This document shows positions 26,057 through 37,080 of a DNA stretch of 64,000 nt, in pieces. The stretch is from Thuidium tamariscinum (lineage: Eukaryota; Streptophyta; Bryopsida; Hypnales; Thuidiaceae). The position numbers and the translations under genes are program-made. How positions within the stretch are numbered: the stretch's first letter is position 1; the number at the start of each line of letters is the position of its first letter. The stretch is taken from NCBI GenBank assembly GCA_947034885.2, contig OX344757.2:6386001-6450000 (forward strand). The letters are read 5' to 3'. The notes below the pieces were generated by a model. The model had not been told where the DNA came from. It ran no database searches and saw nothing but the letters and a program-made list of their open reading frames with translations.

Positions 26057-26236
26057 TTGGAATTGCAAATGAATTGAATGTTAATTATGCAAGATGAAAA
26101 ATGCCACTTGTATTCTATATTATGCAAAATTATGAAATATTCTATTTTATTTTATCATTTATTTCTAAACAAATGCAGAAAAATCCACAAACTATGCAAA
26201 AATCTTTAATTGGCATAAGCAAAACATTAAATCCTA

Positions 26237-26466
26237 CCTTCAAAGGTGGGCCTAGTGGGGTGGATTTATCTTAAGGAAAAATGCAAAAAAAAATTTAATT
26301 TTACAAATTTTTTTGGAAAATTTTGAATTCACATTTGCAATCAGAGATTCCAAATTTGCTAGGAGAGGTTTAGAACATACCCTAGAAACAATGCAAAATA
26401 GAAGTCTATTTTTCATTTTTATTCTAAAGAACCCAAATTTTATCCTGTTGGGCCCACCTTCAAAGG
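26237..26466. mobile_element. MULE-like MITE with 10-bp target duplication
   Basis: A perfect 10-bp direct repeat CCTTCAAAGG flanks a 210-bp segment that begins TGGGCCTA and ends GTTGGGCCCA. A 9-10-bp duplication is typical of Mutator-like elements; the short inverted terminus makes this tentative. Confidence 0.4.
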
Positions 26467-26534
26467 CATGAATTAACTTTGTGCATGGCATAGTAGGAAG
26501 TTTAAATGATTATTGGACTTGATGGTATAGTAGA

Positions 26535-26935
26535 AACATCCAAAACCATCAAAATAAGGAATTCAGCATAGTTGGAGACATCTTTTTCTAAAAATAATAT
26601 TTTTCTACTATCAATGAGTGAAAATCATGAATACTGAAAAAAGAAAAGATTTTCTCAATGTCATATGTAATTTCTATGATTTTCCAAAGTGTTGGCTCCC
26701 TAGACCACTGAAACTGTTCAGTAGATGCCCCTAAATATGAACCCTACTAAAATTAGCAGTGATCCAATCAGATTTTGATATGTGTCCATCATATGCGTTA
26801 GAGAATTAGAGTCAACCATTTGGCGAACACATTCATTAAAGTCTAGGAACACAATTAGATGAGTCTAGGGTCCAATGTAAGGTACAAGTGCAGTATTGGG
26901 TGTTTCTCCTTTACATTGTATCTATTCATTGTCCA
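26535..26935 (+). repeat. Dispersed repeat family R1, copy 2
   Basis: Contains CCATCAAAATAAGGAATTCA, TGAAAATCATGAAT and, at the far end, TTGGGTGTTTCTCCTTTACA, matching the inverse copy at 34020-34445 end to end. Confidence 0.6.
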
Positions 26936-27064
26936 CCAAAACAATCCATTTAAGACTCTAATATATGGAATATTAAATAATAATAATCAAGTCAAAAATC
27001 TTGATTGGAAAACAACATGCAAGACAACATGAAAATATAAAGAAATGAGAAAAGAACATGGATG

Positions 27065-27336
27065 TTAGAGCATCTCTACTCATTTGTTAGGATTTGTATC
27101 TAAAAATAAAAATGTGTTGAATTGTGCTTTAGTTGTCTTTGGGAGCTGACACCATATTAAATCTTCTTAGTCAACTCACTTGGAGGAGACGGGGTTGTGT
27201 GGTTTCCAAAGATTTTTTTGGGGTGATTGGCCTCATTTCCTCTTGAAGTGGGTCACCAATGGTACATGTTTTGGAGGTTGGGCATACATTGGCCAGAGGC
27301 AACCTCCTTTCCAATGAATGGATGGAGATGCTCTTA
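27065..27336. mobile_element. MITE with GAGCATCTC ends and TTA duplications
   Basis: TTA GAGCATCTCTACTC on the left, GGATGGAGATGCTC TTA on the right. Shorter relative of the GAGCATCCCCA family. Confidence 0.65.
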
Positions 27337-27385
27337 TAACATTATGGCTTGTAAGAAAAATTATTTTCCTCCCTTCTTTTGTTTT

Positions 27386-28109
27386 TTAACCCTTAAGTGC
27401 CACCAACACCAATTTTGGGTGTTTGGCAGGCTTCACATGGGCCCAAGAGGACTTGAACAATAGTTTTTTTCCTTCATTTTATTTTAGTGACCTTTCATGC
27501 TGAGTTGTAAAGAGTCTCCAATTGAGTTTTTAGTCTAACTAATGTTTGTTTTTATGTAGCTGAGAAGTAATTAGAGAAAACGGATGACAAAATTTGCCAT
27601 TTTAGTGTATTTTGAGAAATTGACAAAATCTGAAATTTCTCCTTGAAAATGACATTTTCTGAGTTTGAGTCCAACTAATGAAATGAAGATCCTCTATTCC
27701 AGTTTCCACTCCAATTGAAATTTTGGAAAAAATTGTGAAAATGAATATTTTATTGCACTTTGCACTTTGGCTATATTTTCAATGTCCATTACATTCTAAT
27801 TATAGATGTACATGGTAAATTAGTTTACACCATGATGATTTTCACTGTAATGTTCGCACATGGTGAAATTTTCAGTTTTTTTGAGATTATTTTCTATTTG
27901 ATGTGATTTTTACTTCAGAAAATTTCACAGAATACAGTTTTCCTCAAAAAAATCTGAAATTTCTATGAAGTACAGAGGACATGCAGTTTTATCTCTGAAA
28001 AATAAAAATAAAAATGTTCATATGCATGTGATTACAAAATGGCAACAAACTGAGTGACAGAGAGTGCGGCCTGAAACCAGTGGTCATAGGCCCAGCATTT
28101 CAGGGTTAA
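27386..28109. mobile_element. Possible TTAA-bounded element, 724 bp
   Basis: Left end TTAACCCTTAAGTGCC; right end, inverted, TTAACCCTGAAATGCTGG. Terminal match is short. The interior is AT-rich without a coding frame. Confidence 0.4.
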
Positions 28110-28304
28110 AAGATGGATGTCGGTTTCAATGCAATTCATTCATCAACCATTGACCAATGACCATTGTTACAAATTTGAACAAGGTGAATTGCGAAGGTTC
28201 TGCAAACAGAAAAAGAGAATTCAGTTTCATTGGTATCAAAAAAAAGGAAAAAAAAAGCAGAAAAAGAGAAGTTTTAAATTTTTTTCTGTTTTTTTTCACA
28301 AATG

Positions 28305-28350
28305 AAACAAAATTTCATTGCAGAGGAAAAAATACAAAGCCACCAGCCAC
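28305..28350. repeat. Segment shared with 43268-43315
   Basis: AAATTTCATTGCAGAGGAA then TACAAAGCCACCAGCCACAA recurs at 43268-43315 (TTCCATTGTAGAGGAAGAGA, TACAAAGCCACCAGCCACAA). This is the kind of fixed end left by a retroelement. A less AT-rich tail (to about 28545) follows here only. Confidence 0.4.
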
Positions 28351-28727
28351 AAGGGCCTGGCAGGAAGACATGGACAAAGACCACAAGCAAGCCAAGAACA
28401 GGGGGAAACAACAACCGAGCGAGCTTGATCAACAGCACAGAGAGCAAGAACCTCGCAGCGGGAACAAGTCGAAGCCAAGGAGCCCGGGGGAAGCCAAAGC
28501 TCAAGGAGGTTGGAAAGAAGTTTTTAACTTAGAATCCAGATTGTAAGGCAGGTCTGCCATGATTCACCCATGAAAGAGCGTGCATTTTGAAGCATGGTCC
28601 ATCCATGTTTCGCTAATCAAAAACAATCTCAGTATTCATTTTTCAAGTGTGCGATAGAATTCTGCCAGATGTTTGCTCCTACTGATTTTACAGTCACGTT
28701 GAGGTAGAAGTACCAGTAACTGATCAC

Positions 28728-29170
28728 TTAGAGCATCCCCATGCCAGAGATGCTAAATGCCATTTAAAGGGGGTCTGATGTGGGTTGGGAACTTCGCAAG
28801 GGCCTTTGTTTGTGAGGCTCTCCATGCATAAACTCAAATTCCACCCCTAAAGCACATCCCCCAAGGATCCTCTCAACACATTTGTAAGTGTCAGGCCAGA
28901 TGGTTAGCTACAATAGGATTTTGGTTATGTGGGTCAATTTCAACGAGCTGTTAGTTGAGTAAATCAAGCTACAGGACCAAGCTGTGGCTGCTTTGAATGG
29001 GATAGTGAGGCACGCCCAACACACACAATTTGCCAGTGCCCTTATTAATTTGGCATGTTCATTGGGTGTTTTTTTTACTTGAAGTATTGGCAATGAGGCA
29101 ATGCCACGGCCTTGACATGCCAGAGTGAAATGTTTTGGGCTTGTAGAGTGCAGGCATGGGGATGCTCTTA
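28728..29170. mobile_element. PIF/Harbinger-like MITE, GAGCATCCCCA ends, TTA duplications
   Basis: TTA, then GAGCATCCCCATGCC, and on the right GGCATGGGGATGCTC, then TTA. The right-hand TTA is also the left-hand TTA of the next MITE. Confidence 0.75.
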
Positions 29171-29312
29171 GGGGTGTTTTACACTATGGCCATCTAAGTC
29201 AAGAGGCCATAGTTTTCTCAAATCTGATTGGTGAAAATCATGGTTTCTCAAATCTGATTGGTGGAATCGATGGCCTCTCAACTTGGATGGCCATAGTGTA
29301 AAACGCCCCTTA
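29168..29312. mobile_element. PIF/Harbinger-like MITE, GGGGTGTTTTACAC ends, TTA duplications
   Basis: TTA, GGGGTGTTTTACACTATGGCC ends as an inverted pair with GGCCATAGTGTAAAACGCCCC, TTA. The interior contains a short tandem of CTCAAATCTGATTGGTG. Confidence 0.8.
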
Positions 29313-29639
29313 AGCTATTTCAGAGCAGAGGTGAGGAGTACAAGCTAGTGGAAACTTTTCCCATATAAGGTAGGAGGTTTATAAACCAACCATCCAAGGA
29401 CTGGAATTGAATTTTGGGGAGGTGAAACATCTTGAAGATTTGTGTGGTGAATTTTTCTTGAAAGACAACTAGAATAGGCAATTAACTCAAGTCATTTCAT
29501 ATTTTTTGGAGTTTGCAAAGTTAGTTATGAATTTTTTAAGTCAATATGGTATAGGGCTCCAAAATTGCCTACCTCCTAAAATGTATATTGTTTGTACATC
29601 ACTATAAAGATAAAAAAAAGAGAGCATGTATCAATTATG

Positions 29640-29943
29640 TACATTTAAGAAGGTGAGCAGTTTTTGAGCCTCCTACCTTATAAAGATAGGAAATATGAGC
29701 ATTGCAAATTTTTCGGAATTCTACTGTCAAAATTGAAACTATTGTCCTATCACTCAAGAACTACATTCCCACTCACTTCTTTCGGACATAGTGTTATAAC
29801 CTTGTTAATCCTAATTTTGAAAAAACACCAAAAAAAATTCAAAAAAGAAAACCATTCTAAGTTTAATTTCAAACTTGAGGTTGGAAATAACACACCACAT
29901 AAATTGGTTACTAGGTGTGGTTGGTAATTGGTACTTCTACTTA
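29640..29943. mobile_element. Diverged reverse copy of the AAGGTAGA-ended family
   Basis: Interior blocks CACTCAAGAACTACATT and GGTTACTAGGTGTGGTTG with a right end GGTACTTCTACTTA match the family in inverse orientation. Confidence 0.45.
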
Positions 29944-30156
29944 TGTAGAGACCCAACAAGAAGGAACCAAAGTGAGATCTATTCCTTGAGCATCAATTTA
30001 GAAAGAAAATGTCACCTAAACATACGTCATTGATATTTTGAAGGACATAATGTATGTCAAAGGTGAAATAAAGGAATTGCCAATATAATTAAGACCCCTT
30101 CTTACAAATTCTTGTCTAAAATGTACTTAGTACTAAGAATCAACTTCCATCTTGAC

Positions 30157-30259
30157 TTTGGGCTATTAAAGCTCACTAATCAATAGTAGTATGGGAACTC
30201 CATCTAGAGAAACCAAACTCCCATTCCATTATTGATTAGTGGGCTTCAATAACCCAACT
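30157..30259. repeat. Short hairpin, about 103 bp
   Basis: TTGGGCTATTAAAGCTCACT then AATCAATA is matched by TATTGATTAGTGGGCTTCAA then TAACCCAA. No coding content. Confidence 0.55.
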
Positions 30260-30297
30260 CTACATGACAATTGATCCTAACTCAATTTATGAGAGTG

Positions 30298-30372
30298 TAG
30301 GGTCACTTCAAATCAGATTTGAGAAAACCATGGCCTCTCGACTTGGACGGCCATAGTGTGAAACGCCCCTAA
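30298..30372. mobile_element. Short copy of the GGGGYGTTTYACACTATGGCC MITE
   Basis: The right end GGCCATAGTGTGAAACGCCCC is intact. The left end GGTCACTTCA is diverged. It abuts a coding-like fragment. Confidence 0.55.
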
Positions 30373-30373
30373 G

Positions 30374-30565
30374 TTCAACATTAGCAAGCAGAGTTGGGAG
30401 GAAAAAAAATCGCAGGTGCAATCTGAAAACATCGGCAAAAGTATCTTTCCACGGTCTCTCAACTCCAAAAATATCCCAAATGCTGGTGCCGTGCGCTCGA
30501 GTTGTATGACACCATTCCAGTTCCTGGCGGCAACTCATGATGCGTGTGGTCTTGTCATACCTGCA
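30374..30565 (-). other. Coding-like fragment, unrecognised
   Basis: After a TGTTGTTGCAG acceptor-like site the minus strand reads YDKTTRIMSCRQELEW, then HGTSIWDIFGVERPWKDTF and ADVFRLHLRFFFLPTLLAN, with protein-like composition. It is cut at its far end by the MITE at 30298-30372. No family recognised; possible orphan exon or gene remnant. Confidence 0.3.
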
Positions 30566-30746
30566 ACAACAATTTCCCCTCACGTAACTTAGATTCAATT
30601 GATGGCCGGGGGCTCGTCGCAATCCCCAACTCGGTCTTCATTAGCAGACAGCTAAGAACGTGGAGGCCTGATCAATGTAAGTGGAGTTAGTACCGCATGG
30701 TTAGCTCATACGAGCCGTACTTAAGTTAATCTGACTTTGTCTGCAG

Positions 30747-30870
30747 AGACCGGGCTTGATCGGACAAATCTCGGCAGACTGAAGGCTACTTACGCCAGGG
30801 CCATTTATTTCCCAAGGTCGCCAAGGTCATGTGAAGAATTTGCGACCTGGTCTCCCCTGATGATGAAGCT
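30747..30870 (+). other. Exon-like fragment, unrecognised
   Basis: Bounded by a CTGCAG acceptor and a GAAGCT|GTAAGT donor. One frame is open throughout: TGLDRTNLGRLKATYARAIY, then FPRSPRSCEEFATWSPLMM. Composition differs from the flanks. No family recognised. Confidence 0.25.
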
Positions 30871-31249
30871 GTAAGTATTTTGTTTTGTTGTGTTTTGTTT
30901 TTAAACCAAAAAAAATTCAATTTTCAATTGATAAATATATGACAATTAAGGATGAAACAAAAAAATTCATTCAAATGGAAGTATGATCATCTAAACATGG
31001 CAATATTGTATTCTATTTTAGAAGGAAAATAATTGGGTTAGCTAGAAATTAGTTGCTTCTAGGCAAAATGCAAGTTTCCCAAGAAAGCTTGAAGAATTTA
31101 TCCATGGTGCTCAATTCGAGGCCTTATCTAAGTTAGACAAGCCTACTACCACCCTAATTAGCTATCTGAATATCATGGGGCCAACTCTAAGAAAGAATAT
31201 TTTTTATAGGTATGCACTTATTTTACAAATGAAATCCAAGTGGAATGAC

Positions 31250-31700
31250 TTAACCTTGTAAGTTTTTTGACTATGTTTTCACCAAAATGCCAAGAAATTG
31301 CCATTTCTAATACAAGTACCAAATTTTGGAAAATAAAACCAACATTTTTGGACACATGTAACTATAGGATCTTGTAGTATGTTGACTTGAAAACACGTGG
31401 AAAAAATTTCAGAAATATCTAGTGTGTGGATTGGAAGATATGAGTTTTCAAATTCACAAAAAAAAAATTTGATCCTTTGAGAAAACAAACAATTACACTT
31501 TACATGTTTACATGTTTACATTTGTATGAAAAAATATTCCAAATCATAGTGCTTCTTTAGATTCATTCTTCAAGGCAAGTTGGCTACATGCTTGAAATTT
31601 TTTTGATCATCTAGAATTATACAACATATAGGAAAAATAGTGAGTAGAAACAAATAGAAAATGATTCAAAATACAAATTGGTTAAGAATTTGGTTATAGA
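31250..31700. mobile_element. Partial copy of TTAA family 1 (half B)
   Basis: Begins TTAACCTTGTAAG and keeps half-B blocks (TTTTCACCAAAAT, CATGTAACTATAGGATCTTG, CAAGTTGGCTACATGCTTG). Similarity fades after about 31700 and no clear second end was found. Confidence 0.5.
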
Positions 31701-32060
31701 ATTGAAAATTTCCAAATGTGAACCATGGGGTTTAGATTTCAGTTAGTCCTAGAAGAGGAAAAAATAAAAATAAAAACTGCCCAAAATATCAAACTTTGAC
31801 AAGCTTAATCGTTCTATATTGAAGTTGAAGGAAAAGGTAGTTCATGATACTAGGCCTCACATAAGAGGAGGATGGGTCAGGGTTAGCGAAGCCTAGCTCA
31901 TCTTTAATCTTTTACATTGTTCATGATGATTGATACATGTTCCCCTCAATTTACAAGTCATTTTCTTATTCCTTGAGATATAGTAGAAAAATCCACATAT
32001 TATTCAATGCTTTCAAATTCTTTGGCTTTTATTTCAAACAGCTTCATAAGCCATTTGATT

Positions 32061-32545
32061 TGTGAGTTGAGAATGAGAAGAAAAATTGTTTATACAAGAA
32101 AGGTGTTAGGAGGTAAACAACCCATGTGGGGTATGCAAATTAGAATGTGTTTGAGCTCAACCACTCATAGTGAAGTGAAAACTAGGAATTGTGTATGATT
32201 TCAAGCCTTATTTTGGCATAGTAGAATAATTATTTTAAAATTCAGAGAGGGAGTTGGAAGGGACATTCTCTTTGATATTGTCTTTGATTGGAGTTTTAAA
32301 ATTGCAAACAGATTTTTGGAGATGAAAGTCAACTTGATTTACCAAATTTTCCTAATTCAAAGTTTTAAAAAAATAATCATAATCTACTATGCCAAAATGA
32401 AGCTTGAATTATATACAATTCCTAGTTTTCACTTCACTATGAATGGTTCAGCTCAAACTCATTCTAATTTATATATTCCATGTGGATTGTTTTACCTCCT
32501 ATTATCCCTCTTGTATGAATAACTTCTCCTCTCATCTTCAAGTGT
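32061..32545. repeat. Long inverted repeat, arms about 180 bp, spacer about 130 bp
   Basis: Arms share AATTCCTAGTTTTCACTTCA, TATTTTGGCATAGTAGA and GAGGTAAA-CAA-CCA. Transcription would give a long imperfect hairpin. No coding frame, and no terminal signature ties it to a known class. Confidence 0.7.
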
Positions 32546-33094
32546 CTAAAATATGTGTCTCTTGAAGCTACGAAAAATAATAGTGACAAAATTCTAAGGC
32601 TTTGAACAATTTGTGGAATTTTCTAAATTAAATGGGACAATTGTTTACTTCTAGCACCTCTTTGTACATTGTGGAAAATTTATGAGCCTAAAAAATTTGT
32701 TTGAAGAGTACTTTGGTTTGAATTTGGGCCAAAAGCCCCCTATAGCCTTGGCCAAGCTCTTTCAAGCACGGTATTCTAATTTTCCCTCTAATGTAATGAA
32801 CCTACCCATGCTATTCCCCGTTCATTGAAAAAAACAATTTTAGCCATAACTTCTCATGGACATATTCAAAGGAAAAGAATTGGTGGAGTAGCAAGGTATT
32901 CCTTGTTCCCACTTTAAAAAAAATTCAAAAAATATAGTGAATTTTCACTTTGTAATGAGTTGCCCCAAATCACTATGTTCATAAAAAGTTAGGCAAGAAT
33001 TATGAGAATTAATTATCAATGAAGTTGCTAGTAAAGTATATTAATGAACTAACTTCACCAAATGGACCCCTCTAAACATTGGGATGTTGCTATT

Positions 33095-33511
33095 AAGGTA
33101 GAAGTACCTATAGTTGATTAGTTAAGCAATTTTCAAGCAAATCATGAGCAATATGAGGCAAGTGAAAATTTTGCCAAGTAGGAAGAGTGGAAATATGGGG
33201 ATTGCAAATTTCTCAAAAATTTATTGAAATTATTGTGAGTTTTGAAAGCCAAAAAGTTGTCTGGACTAATAGCCAATGTCTAATCTCTTCCAATTCCAAT
33301 CATAGACTACGTACTTTCTTGCTCACTACTTTCTACTTTCTTGTTCATTGTTTTAGGACATGTGTCATGATCTTATTGGGCCCAACCTTGAAATGGAAGA
33401 AAAAAAAACATTCCAAGCTTTGGTTGGAAATACATTTTAACCTTGGTTAGAAATAGCTGCACTCTACAGATTGGGTATGGGTTCCTAGTCAGGAATGGGT
33501 ACCTCTACCTT
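33095..33511. mobile_element. AAGGTAGA-ended MITE, reverse copy, 417 bp
   Basis: Ends AAGGTAGAAGTACC and GGGTACCTCTACCTT. The interior matches 49685-50103 in inverse orientation (TTTCTTGCTCACTACTTTC, TCTTATTGGGCCCAACCTTG). Confidence 0.6.
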
Positions 33512-34019
33512 AGTTCCCCAGCTTTTACTGACCTGCCAAAACCTTGTCGTTCTCAATTATAGAGCATCATTTTGGCTGCAGAGTAAAATGATTGGACAAT
33601 GGCAGTGAGCAATGGCGGTTGCCTTGTGAGCAATGGCAATGGCCATTTTCCTTTCATTACCCCGCCTCCGGGTGCTGCCCTGCCCTCAGGCGCGTAATCT
33701 GCCTTTTGGCATTTGATCAGTAAAGTTTATGGGTTTCTCTCTCCCTCTTACACTAAAAAATGATCATTTTTTTTCGTAATTGATGTTCACTCTTGGTATC
33801 TAATATATTGGAATCCGACATAAATTTGAAGTACATTAGAGTTAATTGTAAAGTGTGTGCAATTGGGGACAAGGAGCTGGAGTTTGCAAAAAACACAAGA
33901 TGAAACTCCTTGGAGCACCGAAATTGAGATCCCAAGGAGTTTGGTGCTGTATTTCTTTTTACTAGTCTGAGTTATACCTCCCTCTCAGTTATACCTCCCT
34001 CTGACACTTCTGTTTCAAA

Positions 34020-34445
34020 ATGGGGTTTCCTTTACGATTAACTCTATTGTAAGGGAGAAACACTCATTCCTGTCCATGTACCTTGCATTGGATTATAGAG
34101 TCACCCAAATATGTCCCTAGAGTGCAGTTAATGTATTTGCCACATGTGTGATTGTAATTTGCTGACATAATTGAAGGACACATAGGAAAATCTGGTTGGC
34201 TGAGTGCTGATTTTCGCAGGGTTCAGTTTTGGGTGCACCTATTGCATACTTTCAGTGGTTTAGGGAGCCATCACTTCAAAAAACATAGAAATTACATACA
34301 ATGTCCTAAAATTCTATTTCTTTTTTTGAATATTCATGATTTTCACTCGCAAATACTAGAAAAATATCAGTTTTGGGAAAATCTCCCTCCCACTATGCTG
34401 AATTCCTTATTAGGACGTTTTTGGGTGCTTCCACTGTAAGCATTG
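34020..34445 (-). repeat. Dispersed repeat family R1, copy 3 (inverse)
   Basis: Contains AAGGGAGAAACACTCATT near the left and ATGCTGAATTCCTTATTAGG near the right, the inverse of copy 2. Confidence 0.6.
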
Positions 34446-34816
34446 CATCCACTTGTTTCCCCTTGTAAGAGATAAAACTTCAGTTGCTTGAATGAATGCC
34501 ACAGCATGCGATTATCATGCTTTCAATGGTTGTGTTTAATGTTTTTTCAAGATGCTTACGGAGTTTCCAGGAGGTGGTCAGTGTCCTTTGGATGGACAGA
34601 CAGGGCGGAAGGCGAGAATTTAAGGCGGCCATTGGGAACTTGGACGAGTCATGAGTTCGGTCACGAACTCACCACGCCCATGCCACCCCAAGTGTACCAC
34701 TGTCCGCTTTGTATGTCCCAGTTGCTTCTAATTTATGCTCGTCAAAAGTAAGCACAATAAGGCTCCGTCAGTGTCAGTCGGTCCCCTCACGTTTTCCAGG
34801 TGGTTTAGAAATTGTA

Positions 34817-35243
34817 TTAACCCATTCAGGACCAAGTCGATGACTGCAAATGAATATTTGGTTGAAAATGACATGTTTTCATTAGTAGCTGAAGTGACTA
34901 CTAAGGTGGGTATACCCAAAAGCGCCACTTATTCTTATTATATTTAGGTCATGTTATCATGATGTTCAGATTTTTATACAGTCTTATTGGCGAGTGAAAG
35001 CATGTTCCAACGCACCAAAGAACATAGGATTTGGATATCGTATGCAAATGTTATTAACGGTCGAAGTTTGTTTCCGAAAGTGTCATCTACAGTTTGGGTA
35101 CATGACTGATTTTGGAAATGTATGCACATTGTAGATGGCGCTTTAAGGTCAGGTGCCATTTTGGGTGTACCTACCTTAATGAAAACCTATCATTTTCAAT
35201 TAGAGTCATCAACTAGTCATCGACGTGGTCCTTAATGGGTTAA
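34817..35243. mobile_element. TTAA-bounded foldback element, 427 bp
   Basis: Left end TTAACCCATTCAGGACCA then GTCGATGACT; right end, inverted, TTAACCCATTAAGGACCA then GTCGATGACT. Inversion continues inward through TTGAAAATGA, GTTTTCATTA and a TAAGGTGGGTATACCCAAAA / TAAGGTAGGTACACCCAAAA pair. No coding frame. Confidence 0.75.
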
Positions 35244-36146
35244 GGACATCATTCATTTCTTAAATTGAGTTTTGGGGAACAAATGAAATAGGCTTTCCCT
35301 GCAAATGGTGAAGTACAAGGCCTGCTAAGCTTAGCCACAAGTAGTGTCGTGGGGGTGGCAACAATATTTAGACTTCATTTTGGAAGTAGAAATCAGGGCA
35401 AGGAGACTAGAGTCCCCTATGCTCACTTTGCTAAGGTGAGAGGCTCAGAAACCGCTCATTTAAGGGCTAGTCCACCTTTTTATGTATTTTTTGGATGGTA
35501 ATATTTTCACTTATTTTTTAGTGAAAGAGAAATAAACAAGGAATCTAACACAATTCATTTTGTAATTTTCAGACCTTTTATGAATTACTTATGAATTTTC
35601 AAACGAAATTTGGCATAGGTCCCTACTTGTGTTTCATAGGCCTTCAAAACCCACACATGCTTATTTTGAAAAAGAATGTGGTTTTGTTCAAAAACTAGCA
35701 TTGCAACATATAATAAGTAATCAAGATGGTTTCAAAATGTGACCCTTTCTAAATCTGAAATGAATGCTTGAATCAATCATGCATTATTTCAAATTTTTTA
35801 ACATTTGTAAAATAGTAGTTGGACTACCAACTTTTATTTTGAATAAAATTAGTAGACACCTACCCACTTAGTTAGGAATGAATCCATTTTGGAGCTTAAA
35901 CCATCCACTAAAGAAGTAAAAAACAACTCTTATCATGCTATAATGTAATCAAGAGTCCATTCTCCTACAATCTGGTATCCATTTCACAACCTCCTACTAG
36001 ACAATTCAAAAAGTCCACACCATTTTCAAGCCCTCTCCTAGACATTGGCCAATTTTTAGAAGGACCGTTGTTGGTTCGTCAAATTCTGATAAATCTAGAA
36101 AAATTTCACTAGAAAAAAAAGTCTTGGTAGAAATATTGGCATGGTT
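35244..36146. other. Gene-free AT-rich stretch
   Basis: No coding content or clear repeat ends. Confidence 0.35.
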
Positions 36147-36370
36147 GCTAGTATGCGAGCATAGAAAGTGTGAGCCTATGAACCTAAAATTCTATACACC
36201 TATAGTATAGGTATTTCTATTATAGACACCTCAATGGTTATAGTGTATCTATGGTCTAAACACCTGTATTATAGATGTTTATGTTATAAACACCTTCAAT
36301 GAGTGTAGGATACTTATTTATACTTAGGCTCAAGGCTCAAAAGCTCACACTTCTATACTCACATACTAGC
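36147..36370. mobile_element. GCTAG-ended MITE, copy 1
   Basis: Inverted ends GCTAGTATGCGAGCATAGAA then GTGTGAGC, matched at the right by GCTCACACTTCTATACTCAC then ATACTAGC. The interior is built from short ACCTATA-TATAGGT palindromes. Same family as 39233-39455. Confidence 0.65.
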
Positions 36371-36429
36371 GTCATTGAAAATATTGGCCCCCTGCTCCTA
36401 TGGCAATGCTTATGATACATGAAAATATT

Positions 36430-37080
36430 TGACAATTTCTTGTGAACCATCCATGAAAACTTCCTCAAAAATGTTCACAACAACTTCCTCCAAATTGTCT
36501 ATGACCACTTTGTCCAAAATGTCCAAAACTTCTTCAAACTCATAACAAGATTTTTCAGGTATTTGGAAGATTGTGAATTGCCAACCTACGGAGACTTAGG
36601 GAATTTTACCACATAAGCAATTTAATGTGGTTGAGAGATTGCTATATCAAATAATAATTAATAATAAAAATATTTTTAAATTGATTTTCCACTATTCTAG
36701 CCAACATTGGCTTGTTCATGATATCATGAGGAATGAGCCTAATCTCCTAATGCCCTCAAATCTCCCCTAATGGTCTATGAACACTTCCTCCAAATTGTCC
36801 TTAACAAATGAGGAATGTTGGAAAATGATTGGAAATTACATTAGTATATTACTCAATTAAGATCCTTTGAATTTTTATCAAACTATATTTTCTTACAATT
36901 TGTTGTTGATTAGTATATCTAATCCTAGAATTAGCAAAAAAAAATTGGAGCACAAAAGGCAATATATATACTAGAACAAGCATAAAACAATCACTTGATG
37001 CCTTCATATCTCCCCTAATGGTCCACAACCACTTCCTCCATATTGTCTATAAAATTTCCTCTAATTTTTGGTTGTTGAAA
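36430..37080. repeat. Degenerate repeated segment
   Basis: CTCCCCTAATGGTC followed by CACTTCCTCCA-ATTGTC recurs at about 36766 and 37009, and the second half alone near 36480. No coding frame. Confidence 0.45.

Noticed and set aside
30308..30622. Whole 104-codon minus frame as an intact gene
   Set aside because: Its first part precedes an acceptor-like site and its last part runs into the MITE; only the middle is protein-like, so it is listed as a fragment.
36430..37080. Regularly recurring CACTTCCTCCA motif as a CRISPR-like array
   Set aside because: Copies are few, unevenly spaced and diverged, and the genome is a plant.
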